From NCBI GenBank assembly GCA_045646365.1, contig JAZRKP010000083.1, forward strand, positions 91,809-155,808: DNA of 64,000 nucleotides, written 5' to 3'. The translations under genes were made by a program, and so were the position numbers. Positions 53,722-62,303 of this stretch are shown here, piece after piece. Below the pieces are notes generated by a model that saw only the letters and a program-made list of their open reading frames with translations, did not search any database and was not told the DNA's origin. This stretch comes from SIG454 sp045646365. GTDB lineage: Bacteria; Bacillota; Clostridia; Monoglobales; Monoglobaceae. Numbering within the stretch: the stretch's first letter is position 1; the number at the start of each line of letters is the position of its first letter.

Positions 53722-54319
53722 CTACCAAAGAGAATTGGATAAAATTATAGCAAGTATTGGTGAAACTAAACCTAAACTGCTGATTCATAGCTGTTGTGCA
53801 CCGTGTTCGAGCTATGTTCTTGAGTATCTTGAAAAGTATTTCGAGATTACGGTTTTATATTTTAACCCCAATATTTATCCGGAAGAGGAATTTTATAAAA
53901 GGCTTGAAGAACAGAAAAGACTTATAAGCTCAATGAATCTTGATATAAATGTCATTGATGTTGGATATGCAAGCGAGCTTTTTTATGATGCGGTAAAGGG
54001 TTTAGAAAATGAGCCTGAAGGCGGAAGAAGATGCGAAAAATGCTTTATATTACGGCTTGACAAAACCGCAGAAATTGCAAAGAATCAAAATTTTGATTTC
54101 TTCACAACAACTCTTTCAATAAGTCCTCTGAAAGACGAGCAACTTCTTAACAGTATTGGAGGAATGCTTGCAGAAAAATACGGAGTTCCATATTTATATT
54201 CCGATTTCAAAAAGAAAAACGGTTATAAAAGGTCCATAGAATTATCGAAAAAATACGATTTGTATCGTCAAAATTATTGTGGATGTGTTTACTCTCAAAA
54301 TAATGAAAAGAACAGTTGA
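53711..54319 (+). CDS. queH: Epoxyqueuosine reductase QueH
   Basis: 202 residues. The DUF208/QueH enzyme performs the last step of queuosine synthesis in tRNA without cobalamin. The cysteine motifs are complete: HSCCAPCSSY near 26, GGRRCEKCF near 101 and the final YCGCVYS near 190. The GTG at 53711 has GAGG 6 nt upstream, so I prefer it over the ATG at 53699. It overlaps the flavin reductase gene, which hints at an electron supplier, although this is inference. Confidence 0.92.
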   Translation: MKINYQRELDKIIASIGETKPKLLIHSCCAPCSSYVLEYLEKYFEITVLYFNPNIYPEEEFYKRLEEQKRLISSMNLDINVIDVGYASELFYDAVKGLENEPEGGRRCEKCFILRLDKTAEIAKNQNFDFFTTTLSISPLKDEQLLNSIGGMLAEKYGVPYLYSDFKKKNGYKRSIELSKKYDLYRQNYCGCVYSQNNEKNS

Positions 54320-54334
54320 GACTGTTCTTTTTTT
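54306..54334 (+). terminator. Intrinsic terminator overlapping the end of queH
   Basis: 11-bp stem AAAAGAACAGT / ACTGTTCTTTT, 4-nt loop, then TTT. The left arm contains the last codons of queH. Confidence 0.9.
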
Positions 54335-54395
54335 GTTCTACAAAAGTAGTTGTCCGCATAATATTTTATTATAAAATGCGGAGAGGATGAAAATA

Positions 54396-56984
54396 ATGGA
54401 AAAATACATAGGGTTAAGTTCTGTTGAAGTTGAACAATCCGAGAAAATAAATGGTACAAATGAAATTCCTGAAAAAGAAAGAATAACTTTAATGAAAAAA
54501 TTCTGGATGAGCTTTGAGGATCCGATTATAACTATTTTGCTTGTTTCTCTTGGGATAAATATATTCTTTACATTCCTGGGGAAAGTAGACTGGTATGAGT
54601 GTGTCGGGATATTTGCGTCAGTTCTCATTTCAACATTTGTCAGCACATTATCAGAATATAAAAACGAGAGTACTTTTAATAAACTTCAAAATGAAGCTTC
54701 AAAGATCATATCTAAAGTTTACAGAGATAACCGACTTACAGAAATTCCTGTTGATAAAATAGTAAAGGATGATGTTGTATTATTGCAATCAGGTGATATT
54801 ATTCCTGCTGATGGAATTGTCGTCTCAGGCAAAATTAAAGTTGACCAATCCTCTCTTAACGGGGAAAGTCTTGAAATAGAAAAGATGGATGACGGAACAA
54901 CGGATAGGGACAACTTTGACTTTTGGAGTAAAAAAAGTCTGTTTAGGGGAAGTGTTGTTTGTGAAGGTCAGGCGTTGATGCAGGTTACTGAAACAGGGGA
55001 AAATACTGTTTATGGAAAGTTATCCGTAGAAACACAGATTGCAGAGGAAAAAAGTCCGCTTAATATTAAGCTTTCCAAACTTGCTATGGATATAAGTAAA
55101 TTTGGATATATAGGTGCAATAGTGATTTTTCTGATGTTTATCATACATAATATTATTGTTCAGAACCAGTTTTCCCTTGTTTTAATTCAGCAATATTTTA
55201 TGGATTTACCTCAAGTTATATCTGATTTTGTTGAGGCACTTATTATGTGTGTTACTATTCTTGTTGTCGCTGTTCCTGACGGACTACCTTTAATGATTGC
55301 CATTGTATGTTCGCTTAATATGAGAAAAATGCTTAAAGATAATGTTCTTGTCAGAAAAATTGTTGGTATAGAAACCTCTGGCGGATTAAATATTCTTTTT
55401 ACTGATAAAACAGGAACACTAACTAAAGGTCAGCTTTCGGTAACAAATTTTCTTGATGGCGCAGAAAACACATATAAGTCTGCTAGTGATTTACCTGAAA
55501 AAATCAAAAAAATGATGCAAATTTCGATTAAATATAATTCAGGTGCATCTCTTGAAGGAGATAAAATTATTGGTGGAAATTCTACGGAAAAAGCTCTATT
55601 GAAGCATATAAAAAATTTAGCTATATCAAATGAAAACTATATAAAAACCGATGAGACTCCGTTTTCGAGTAAAAACAAGTTTTCGGAATGTTATATAAAA
55701 GGTAAAGAATGTTTCAGACTTATAAAAGGTGCACCTGAAATTATTTTATCTAAATGCTCTAAATATTTAGATAATAACGGTCAGGTTCGAGATTTTAATT
55801 GTAAATCAGTCGAAAAGAAGATAAATGAATACGCTGAAAAGGCGGAAAGAGTAATTGTTTTTGCATATTCAGAACTTAGTGCGCCAAATAAACTTATATT
55901 TTTATCCGCTGTATCAATTAAAGACGAAATAAGAAGAGGGGTTAAAAAAGCAGTAGATGAGGTTATAAGGGCAGGAATAAATGTTGTTATGATTACGGGT
56001 GATAAAAAAGAGACTGCTGTTTCTGTTGCAAGGGAATGTAATATTATTAACTCTGAAAATGATATTGTTTTAACCTCTGATGATATGAAAAAAATGAGTG
56101 ATGATGAAATTAAGAATATTCTGCCAAGACTTTGTGTTGTTGCAAGAGCTGTGCCTGCTGATAAAAGCCGACTGGTCAGAATCGCAAAAGATTGTTCTAT
56201 GGTTACAGGGATGACGGGAGATGGAGTAAATGATGCCCCCGCTTTGAAGAGTGCTGATGTTGGGTTTGCAATGGGAAGCGGAACTGATATAGCGAAAGAA
56301 TCAGGCGATGTTGTAATCCTTGACGACAGATTTGAATCCATTAAAAATGCCGTTTTATACGGAAGAACGATATATAAAAGTATAAAAAAATTTGTAACAT
56401 TTCAGCTGACAATTAATATTGCGGCGGTCTCGGTTTCAGTTTTGAGCTTTTTCTTTGGTGTGATAAAACCGTTGAGTATAACTCAAATGCTTTGGATAAA
56501 TCTTTTAATGGATACTCTTGCGGCAATAGCATTTGGTGGTGAAGCTGCTTTAAAAAAATACCTGCTCGAAAAACCAATTAGGAAAAATGACACGATTCTT
56601 GATAAAAAAATGTGGAATTCTATTTTGGTTAATGGTGGGTTTATAACTATTTTAAGCTCCGTCATATTTACTTCTGAACATATCCGCTCACTTTTTACAG
56701 AGGAAACATTTTATACAGGATACTTTGTCTTTTTCGTGTTTGCAAGTATTTTCAATGCATTTAACACAAGGGCTGACGGAATAGATTTAATCGAAAATCT
56801 CGCCGCAAATAAACGATTTATTTTAGTTATGGGGCTTATATCAGTTATTCAGATTTTGATTACATACTTTGGTGGAGAGGTTTTAAGGACCTCGGGGTTA
56901 AACCTTAAAGAATGGTTGGTGGCATTATTTTTTGCAATTTTAATCATACCAACGGACCTAATACGAAAACTTATATCCAAATGA
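54396..56984 (+). CDS. P-type calcium-transporting ATPase (P2B/PMCA-like)
   Basis: 862 residues with about ten membrane helices. The A domain carries GESLEIEK near 150. The phosphorylation motif is in FTDKTGTLTKG near 335, and the hinge is TGDGVNDAPALKSADVG near 607. Helix M4 has PDGLP (P294) instead of the usual PEGLP, and M6 has NLLMDTLAA, which resembles plasma-membrane calcium pumps with one calcium site. The start at 54396 is chosen because GGAGAGG abuts the ATG at 54387. Calcium is inferred; the E-to-D change leaves some doubt. Confidence 0.85.
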   Translation: MEKYIGLSSVEVEQSEKINGTNEIPEKERITLMKKFWMSFEDPIITILLVSLGINIFFTFLGKVDWYECVGIFASVLISTFVSTLSEYKNESTFNKLQNEASKIISKVYRDNRLTEIPVDKIVKDDVVLLQSGDIIPADGIVVSGKIKVDQSSLNGESLEIEKMDDGTTDRDNFDFWSKKSLFRGSVVCEGQALMQVTETGENTVYGKLSVETQIAEEKSPLNIKLSKLAMDISKFGYIGAIVIFLMFIIHNIIVQNQFSLVLIQQYFMDLPQVISDFVEALIMCVTILVVAVPDGLPLMIAIVCSLNMRKMLKDNVLVRKIVGIETSGGLNILFTDKTGTLTKGQLSVTNFLDGAENTYKSASDLPEKIKKMMQISIKYNSGASLEGDKIIGGNSTEKALLKHIKNLAISNENYIKTDETPFSSKNKFSECYIKGKECFRLIKGAPEIILSKCSKYLDNNGQVRDFNCKSVEKKINEYAEKAERVIVFAYSELSAPNKLIFLSAVSIKDEIRRGVKKAVDEVIRAGINVVMITGDKKETAVSVARECNIINSENDIVLTSDDMKKMSDDEIKNILPRLCVVARAVPADKSRLVRIAKDCSMVTGMTGDGVNDAPALKSADVGFAMGSGTDIAKESGDVVILDDRFESIKNAVLYGRTIYKSIKKFVTFQLTINIAAVSVSVLSFFFGVIKPLSITQMLWINLLMDTLAAIAFGGEAALKKYLLEKPIRKNDTILDKKMWNSILVNGGFITILSSVIFTSEHIRSLFTEETFYTGYFVFFVFASIFNAFNTRADGIDLIENLAANKRFILVMGLISVIQILITYFGGEVLRTSGLNLKEWLVALFFAILIIPTDLIRKLISK

Positions 56985-58520
56985 TTATTTATTTTGTGCT
57001 TTCTTTAATATTTGAAAAACGAGGTATATAACTTCAAAATATAATAGTATAAATAATATACTTGGCGCATCAACTGTAAAATATGCAAATGGAATAGAAG
57101 AGGATACCTCCGTTGTATGTATAATCAACTCTATTGCGCCGGCTAAGGGATAAAGTACAAAATTTAAAACAACTTTTGGCAAAATGAATGATAAAAACAA
57201 ACAAATAAATCCCAATACTAAAATAACAGAGCAAAGCGGTATAATCCATATGTTTACAATCAATGATGCTATTGAAATCTGGTTGAAATAGTATGCTATA
57301 AATGGTGCAGTTCCTATAAATGATGAAAACGAAATCATCAGAGAACTTAACCAAAAATTGGTTTTGTTCTTCATCAATTCACTAATGATTGAATAGAAAA
57401 TAATTATGGAAAATGTTGCCGCAAATGATAAGATAAAGCTTATGTTAAACAAGGAATATGGATTAAAGAAAAGAATTATCAATGCTGATATAAACAAAGA
57501 TGTCAAAGCATCGTATTGCCTCTTGAATAAAATTGCAATCATATTCATAGTCAGCATTATTCCGGCTCTGCAGACAGATGGTGTGAATCCAACTATTGAC
57601 GCAAAGATGAAGGTAAGAGGAAGCACAAGAAAACCTGCATACTTTCTCCGAATACGAAATAAACCAAGCAAACCGCAGATTACTCCGATTATAATATTTA
57701 GATGAAGCCCTGACACTGCTGTTATGTGTGATATACCGGTTTTGGAAAAATTCTCTGATAATAACTGCGAAAAATCATCTTTATTTCCTAGAAGAATCCC
57801 CTTAACAATAGAATTTGCATCAGTATCATATGAAAACACAGTATCAATTTTATTCATAAAATATTGGTTAATATCTCTGCCCCAATATTTTATTTTTGAT
57901 ATGAAATCTAAACTGTATGAGACTTCAGCATCAAGATAGATTACGTTCGTAAAACCTGTTAAATAAATGTTTTTAGTCTTTAGATACAGTTTATAGTCAA
58001 AATCCTCAGCAAAGTTATCAGGTTCACTCAATGATGTATAGAAAAATACTTTATCATTAACCTGCGGAAATTTATTTTGCCAATTTTTGACAAAAATTTT
58101 AGTTTTACCAAAAATTGGTAATTTCTGATTTTTTTGCTCATACTGATATAAATCAACATTAATTGAATAATAGGTTTGCTTACTGGAAAGCTCAGGAGAA
58201 GAAGATACGATGCCGTAATACCAGTAATTTTTATCAATATTTGACATTAAATTTGATTGATTGTGCGAATTTGTGTAATTTGTAAAATGTGCACCAAAAT
58301 TAAATGCCAAAATACACGCTAATAAAGTTATGCTTAACTTTAATGATTTATTTAAATGAAGATAAATAGAAAGTACGATAAATAGAACGAATAGAAAAAC
58401 TGTACACAAATTAACACAGTTTAAACCAAAATTATTTAAACAAAAAATTCCAATCATAAAAAACAAAATCAGTTTGACTGTAATTCGTGATGATAAATTT
58501 TTAGTAACTGAACTTAACAT
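56985..58520 (-). CDS. comEC: ComEC/Rec2-family DNA-uptake channel, lacking the C-terminal MBL domain
   Basis: 511 residues. N-terminal hydrophobic segments and an extracytoplasmic DUF4131-like region (to ~190) precede the Competence domain with the signature ISHITAVSGLHLNII near 265 and about eight membrane helices. Full-length ComEC proteins are ~750 residues with a terminal metallo-beta-lactamase domain, which is absent here. The stop lies directly against the ATPase stop. The ATG at 58520 or a TTG at 58526 (GGAG 5 nt away) is the start. Transport of DNA across the membrane is the family role. Confidence 0.85.
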   Translation of the reverse strand: MLSSVTKNLSSRITVKLILFFMIGIFCLNNFGLNCVNLCTVFLFVLFIVLSIYLHLNKSLKLSITLLACILAFNFGAHFTNYTNSHNQSNLMSNIDKNYWYYGIVSSSPELSSKQTYYSINVDLYQYEQKNQKLPIFGKTKIFVKNWQNKFPQVNDKVFFYTSLSEPDNFAEDFDYKLYLKTKNIYLTGFTNVIYLDAEVSYSLDFISKIKYWGRDINQYFMNKIDTVFSYDTDANSIVKGILLGNKDDFSQLLSENFSKTGISHITAVSGLHLNIIIGVICGLLGLFRIRRKYAGFLVLPLTFIFASIVGFTPSVCRAGIMLTMNMIAILFKRQYDALTSLFISALIILFFNPYSLFNISFILSFAATFSIIIFYSIISELMKNKTNFWLSSLMISFSSFIGTAPFIAYYFNQISIASLIVNIWIIPLCSVILVLGFICLFLSFILPKVVLNFVLYPLAGAIELIIHTTEVSSSIPFAYFTVDAPSILFILLYFEVIYLVFQILKKAQNK

Positions 58521-58600
58521 AAACAATTTTTCTCCAATATAAGTATATAAAAAGAATAACATTATTTGAAGAAAAATTCAAGAAAAATCTTCAAAAACCC

Positions 58601-58629
58601 TTGAAATTTAGAAAGAGGTGTGGTATAAT
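58601..58629 (+). promoter_or_regulatory. Promoter of the recombinase gene
   Basis: TTGAAA and TATAAT with 17-nt spacing, in the divergent region with comEC. The transcript would begin about 10 bp before the 13-bp inverted repeat. Confidence 0.65.
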
Positions 58630-58640
58630 TAAATATAGAT

Positions 58641-58670
58641 AATTGCACAAAATAAAAATTTTGTGCAATT
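58641..58670. repeat. Perfect 13-bp inverted repeat in the recombinase leader
   Basis: AATTGCACAAAAT and ATTTTGTGCAATT flank a 4-nt AAAA loop. It lies downstream of the promoter and 56 bp before the GTG start. It is followed by AGAGGGAAG and a run of eight T at about 58680-58687. It might be an operator, a Xer-like site or a leader attenuator. Confidence 0.7.
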
Positions 58671-58725
58671 AGAGGGAAGTTTTTTTTAGTAATTATATTA
58701 TAATATCTTAATTGAGGGTGATTTT

Positions 58726-59709
58726 GTGAATAAATTTGATGTTGCACCTGATATACTGAAATCTTTCTTGATTTATATAGAAAGTATTCAGGGTAAATCA
58801 AAAAATACTGCTGAAGAATATTTTTATGATTTAAGAACATTTTTCAGATATTTAAAAATTCGTTTTAATGCAGTATCTTCTGATTATGATTTTAATAAAA
58901 TTGACATTATGGATGTTGATTTGGATTTAATTAAAAAAGTTGATTTAAATCTTGTTTATGAGTATATGAATTTTTTAAATCGAACAAAAGGAAATTCTAC
59001 AGCATCAAGAGCAAGAAAAATTGCATCTCTTCGTTCGTATTTTAAATATTTAACAGTTAAGAAAAATCTTCTTGAAGAAAATCCTATTGCTGAACTTGAA
59101 TCTATTAAGATTAAAAAAAGTAATCCTAAAAACTTGACTATTGATGATAGTTTAGCGTTATTGTCTGCTGTTACGGGAAAAAATGCCATTCGTGATTATT
59201 GTATCATAACACTTTTTTTGAATTGCGGATTGCGGCTTTCTGAACTTGTAAGCTTAAATATCATTGATGTACGCAATGATACATTGATTATAACAGGTAA
59301 AGGTAACAAAGAGCGTACAGTTTATTTAAATGATGCTTGTATGAATGCAATCAGAAATTATATGGAAATACGCAAGGAAATCAAAACAGATGTTTTTAAC
59401 GAACCAGCCCTCTTCCTCTCTTCGAGAAATAAACGAATAAGTCGTAGGATGGTTCAGCAATTAGTTGAAAATAATATAACTAAACTTGGTCTTGACCCAA
59501 GAAAATATACAACTCATAAACTTCGGCATACAGCAGCAACCCTTATGTATCAATCAGGTGTCGATATCAGGGCTTTACAGGAAATTTTAGGCCATGAACA
59601 TCTTTCAACTACCGAAATTTACACCCATGTCGATAACGAACAAATCAGAGAAGCTGCCGACCGTTCACCACTATCGTGGGTAAAACAAAATCTTGATAAG
59701 ATAGACTAG
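58726..59709 (+). CDS. Tyrosine recombinase, XerC/XerD-like
   Basis: 327 residues. An N-terminal SAM-like core-binding domain and a C-terminal catalytic domain with the full residue set: R170 in CGLRLSEL, lysine in GKGNKERT near 192, H-x-x-R in HKLRHTAA near 265-270, H in LGHEHLST near 290 and nucleophile Y299 in TEIYTHV. It starts with GTG. It resembles the chromosomal dimer-resolution recombinases more than a phage integrase and is surrounded by housekeeping genes, although its nearness to ssrA deserves note. Confidence 0.88.
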   Translation: MNKFDVAPDILKSFLIYIESIQGKSKNTAEEYFYDLRTFFRYLKIRFNAVSSDYDFNKIDIMDVDLDLIKKVDLNLVYEYMNFLNRTKGNSTASRARKIASLRSYFKYLTVKKNLLEENPIAELESIKIKKSNPKNLTIDDSLALLSAVTGKNAIRDYCIITLFLNCGLRLSELVSLNIIDVRNDTLIITGKGNKERTVYLNDACMNAIRNYMEIRKEIKTDVFNEPALFLSSRNKRISRRMVQQLVENNITKLGLDPRKYTTHKLRHTAATLMYQSGVDIRALQEILGHEHLSTTEIYTHVDNEQIREAADRSPLSWVKQNLDKID

Positions 59710-59769
59710 TTAACTATAATTATATTATGTAAATTAGTATACAAATTTATTAAACAGTCAATACTTTGA

Positions 59770-59798
59770 TTGACACAATAATAAATTTGTGGTATACT
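59770..59798 (+). promoter_or_regulatory. Promoter of smpB (and possibly ssrA)
   Basis: TTGACA and TATACT with 17-nt spacing, 30 bp before the smpB start. No separate promoter is obvious before ssrA, which starts 5 bp after the smpB stop. Confidence 0.75.
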
Positions 59799-59827
59799 AT
59801 AATAAGTTTCTTAAGGAGGTGATTTCT

Positions 59828-60295
59828 GTGGCAGAGAAAAAAGGTAATTCTATAATATCTCAAAATAAAAAGGCGTATCATGATTATTTTGTTGATGAAG
59901 AATTTGAGGCCGGAATAGAACTTTGCGGAACAGAAGTTAAATCAATAAGAGACGGTAAAGTCAATCTTAAGGATAGTTATGTATCTGTTAAAACGGGTGA
60001 GGCTTTCTTGATTGGAATGCATATTTCACCATATGAAAAAGGGAATATTTTTAACAGAGATCCATTAAGAGCGAGAAAACTCCTTCTTCATAAACGAGAA
60101 ATTTCGCGACTCATAGGATTATCTCAGCAAGATGGATATACTTTGATTCCACTTAAGCTTTATTTCAAAGGTTCATATGTAAAGGTTTTGCTCGGAGTGT
60201 GCCGAGGAAAGAAAAACTATGATAAACGAGCAGATATTGCTGAAAAAGAATCAAAACGCCGCATTGATCGTGCACTTAAGGAGAGACTTAGATAA
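59828..60295 (+). CDS. smpB: SsrA-binding protein SmpB
   Basis: 155 residues. It binds tmRNA and brings it to stalled ribosomes. Motifs: NKKAYHDYFVDEEFEAGIEL near 15-34, GTEVKSIRDGKVNLKDSYV near 36-54 and the basic C-terminal tail KRRIDRALKERLR. The GTG at 59828 has the site AAGGAGGTGAT; the longer frame runs back into the promoter. The gene abuts ssrA. Confidence 0.96.
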   Translation: MAEKKGNSIISQNKKAYHDYFVDEEFEAGIELCGTEVKSIRDGKVNLKDSYVSVKTGEAFLIGMHISPYEKGNIFNRDPLRARKLLLHKREISRLIGLSQQDGYTLIPLKLYFKGSYVKVLLGVCRGKKNYDKRADIAEKESKRRIDRALKERLR

Positions 60296-60299
60296 ATAT

Positions 60300-60648
60300 G
60301 GGGGTGCAATGGTTTCGACGGGGGTTTTGAAGTCTTGGGAGCGAGCCGTGGTGGGAGCCACGATAAAATCCCACATTTAAAATTAAACGCTAACAAAAAT
60401 TTAGCTTACGCTGCCTAATTAGTGCAGCAGTTCCTCTTCTCTTTACCGCGCAGAGAAACAGGAGCTTCAAAGAATAGCGGTGAACTAAACAAGTAAAGCT
60501 TTGAGCTTGTTCGGATTTTATGAAGCTACTGTTTTTAAAGGCTTGTCTATGAGGCTTTAAAAACGGGAATTCTAAACATAGACTACGCTCGTAGCGCCCG
60601 GGGTGAATAAACCTTCGGACACGGGTTCGATCCCCGTCACCTCCACCA
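60300..60648 (+). ncRNA. ssrA: Transfer-messenger RNA (tmRNA, SsrA)
   Basis: 349 nt. The 5' end GGGGGTG pairs with CACCTCC before the encoded terminal A-CCA (one G-U), forming the acceptor stem. The 5' TGCAATGGTTTCGACGGG and the T-arm GGGTTCGATCCCC are standard. The tag reading frame at 60389-60418 encodes ANKNLAYAA before TAA, ending in the Ala-Ala recognised by ClpXP. It adds this tag to proteins from stalled ribosomes. Confidence 0.97.
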
Positions 60649-60677
60649 ACGAATCCCACGTCCGGGATAAAATTATA

Positions 60678-60722
60678 AAAGGGGCATATAGCAAGGATGT
60701 ACTTTGCTATATGCCCCTTTAA
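60678..60722. terminator. Long hairpin after ssrA, convergent
   Basis: A 17-bp perfect stem (AAAGGGGCATATAGCAA / TTGCTATATGCCCCTTT) with a 9-nt loop. On the minus strand it runs into TTTTATAATTTTA and should terminate the accessory cluster. On the plus strand the T tail is short (TTT). Confidence 0.88.
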
Positions 60723-60775
60723 CTTGTGTTAGCTTCAGTAGAGTCGTCATTCAAACTTTCCAAAAATCGTTAAAT

Positions 60776-61054
60776 TTAAACAACCTCTTCTTCTATTAAA
60801 TTTAGACTTTCTTCAAACTTATCCCAGTAGGATTTAAGTGTTTCTCTATTCGCGTAAATTTCTATGTTCCAGAAACGTTCCTTGTATTTTAGTATATCTT
60901 CATCAGATAACGAAGCAATGTAACCTTGTTCATCAAAACCTACTACCAAGAACGTCCCTGCTATTATCTCACCATTAACCTTTCTGTTACCTTTTAAATC
61001 AAGTATAGCCCCGTTTTTGTTTCTTAAAATTCCTACATTCTTCTCCATAATCAT
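60776..61054 (-). CDS. Small hypothetical protein in accessory cluster
   Basis: 92 residues with no motif I recognise. It opens MIMEKNVGILRNKNGAIL, then has a beta-rich segment (GTFLVVGFDEQGYIASLSDED) and a helical acidic C-terminus ending NLIEEEVV. Its ATG overlaps a TAA stop of the small frame upstream (TAATG), pointing to coupled translation. It has the look of small proteins in mobile or phage-derived regions, but no phage genes surround it. Confidence 0.6.
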   Translation of the reverse strand: MIMEKNVGILRNKNGAILDLKGNRKVNGEIIAGTFLVVGFDEQGYIASLSDEDILKYKERFWNIEIYANRETLKSYWDKFEESLNLIEEEVV

Positions 61055-61213
61055 TATCTCAGCGTTATTAGTGTAGTTATCATATTTGAAAGCAATGTTT
61101 TATCATCAAGGATAATGTTTTTACCATTTAGATACTCTCTTGCCATTTGAATTATCGACAACCACAGCAAGGGTTTCAAATGGATAAAACTTATCAAAAT
61201 TTTTATAATTCAT
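61054..61213 (-). pseudogene. Two overlapping mini-frames, possible frameshifted small gene
   Basis: From the ATG at 61213, overlapping the end of the CapA-like gene, a frame runs 30 codons (MNYKNFDKFYPFETLAVVVD...) to a stop at 61121. A second frame begins at 61146 and runs 30 codons (MAREYLNGKNIILDD...) to a TAA overlapping the next start. One base inserted or deleted near 61140 would join them into one ~50-residue protein translationally coupled at both ends. It might be a real frameshift mutation or a sequencing error. Confidence 0.4.
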
Positions 61214-62282
61214 TTTGGTGATTCCATGTTTTAAAAAGTTCCTTCCACACATCAGTGTGTGCTTCACAATCGAGATAGTGTGCAAAAAATTCTTCTATAT
61301 ATGATTGAGTTATATTCCCTCCGCTTTGTGCAGCAAGAATATACACATTTTCAGAATTTTTACAAAATTCATACCATCCATCTTTCCATTTCCCATTTTT
61401 AAGACTTTTATTTCGTTCATAAAATTCAACCATAATTTTTTCTTTGATTTCATCTTTAGCAAGTTCTATACCATAATCTGTATTTACGGTGGGAATAAAC
61501 TCAATTTTGTTTGATTTTGTGTCATATATCACAATAAGTGATTGATTCCATATATCCGGCATGTTTTCATAAATAAAGTTAAAATTACCTTGTCCATAAA
61601 GAATGTGAGAACCTTCATAATTTTCATAACAACCGATACAATGAGTATGTTGACATAGAATAATATCTGCACCATTATGAACCATTTCGCGACATGCTTT
61701 CATAAGTCGAGGAGACGGATATTGACACAACTCTTTAGCTCCATGATATAAAACTACAACTCTGTCCGCATCTTTTTTTGCCTGTCGAATATCCTCCATT
61801 GTTTCAAATGGGTCAAATGGTCTGCTTCCCATGCGATTTTCTAATGCATAAGAATATTCATGTTCACACACCGCTACCAAAGCAACCTTTTCCCCATTTT
61901 TCTCAACTATATAGTTTTTTCTTGAATCCTCGTAATTTTCACCAAATCCTGTGTACGGGATACCTACCTCATCAAGGGCTTTCAATGTATCAAACACCCC
62001 TTCCTTGCCATAATCAAAAATGTGGTTATTGGAAAGTCCGCAAACGGTTGTTCCTATATTTTTTAGAACCTCCGCTGCCTCCCTGCACACCTTAAGATTC
62101 GGACCATACTTTTTAATGACGTTTCCAGACTCTGTAATAGCACATTCGAGATTTACAAACATCAAATCATTATCTTTAAACAAGGATAATGTATCGTTAA
62201 AAAGTGTATCAACGTCTACATTTTTAATAAACTCCATATTTTTATCTATTGCACAAAAATCGCCAACCAATAGTGCTTTCAT
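61203..62282 (-). CDS. CapA-like metallophosphoesterase (PGA_cap family), cytosolic form
   Basis: 359 residues. Family motifs in order: VGDFCAID near 6, FVNLECAITESG near 43, GLSNNHIFDYG near 97, the substrate loop VLYHGAKE near 177, and CQHTHCIGCYENYEGSHILYGQGNFNF near 214-240. Related CapA proteins act in poly-gamma-glutamate capsule export, but this one has no signal peptide or anchor and sits behind a GH28 gene, so it probably does not make capsule. The GAGGAGG site is strong. The substrate is unknown. Confidence 0.82.
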   Translation of the reverse strand: MKALLVGDFCAIDKNMEFIKNVDVDTLFNDTLSLFKDNDLMFVNLECAITESGNVIKKYGPNLKVCREAAEVLKNIGTTVCGLSNNHIFDYGKEGVFDTLKALDEVGIPYTGFGENYEDSRKNYIVEKNGEKVALVAVCEHEYSYALENRMGSRPFDPFETMEDIRQAKKDADRVVVLYHGAKELCQYPSPRLMKACREMVHNGADIILCQHTHCIGCYENYEGSHILYGQGNFNFIYENMPDIWNQSLIVIYDTKSNKIEFIPTVNTDYGIELAKDEIKEKIMVEFYERNKSLKNGKWKDGWYEFCKNSENVYILAAQSGGNITQSYIEEFFAHYLDCEAHTDVWKELFKTWNHQNEL

Positions 62283-62303
62283 ATTTTTCCTCCTCAGTAA
62301 TGT

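Noticed and set aside
58726..59709. Treating the tyrosine recombinase as a prophage or island integrase
   Set aside because: No excisionase, phage or plasmid genes accompany it, no att repeats were found, and the protein is XerC/D-like in layout. Nearness to ssrA is recorded as a finding only.
60390..60659. 89-residue minus-strand ORF (MGFVGGGDGDRTRV...)
   Set aside because: It is antisense to the tmRNA gene. The conserved tmRNA ends and tag frame explain the sequence; the GGDGDRTRV opening is a common false translation of the T-arm and CCA end.
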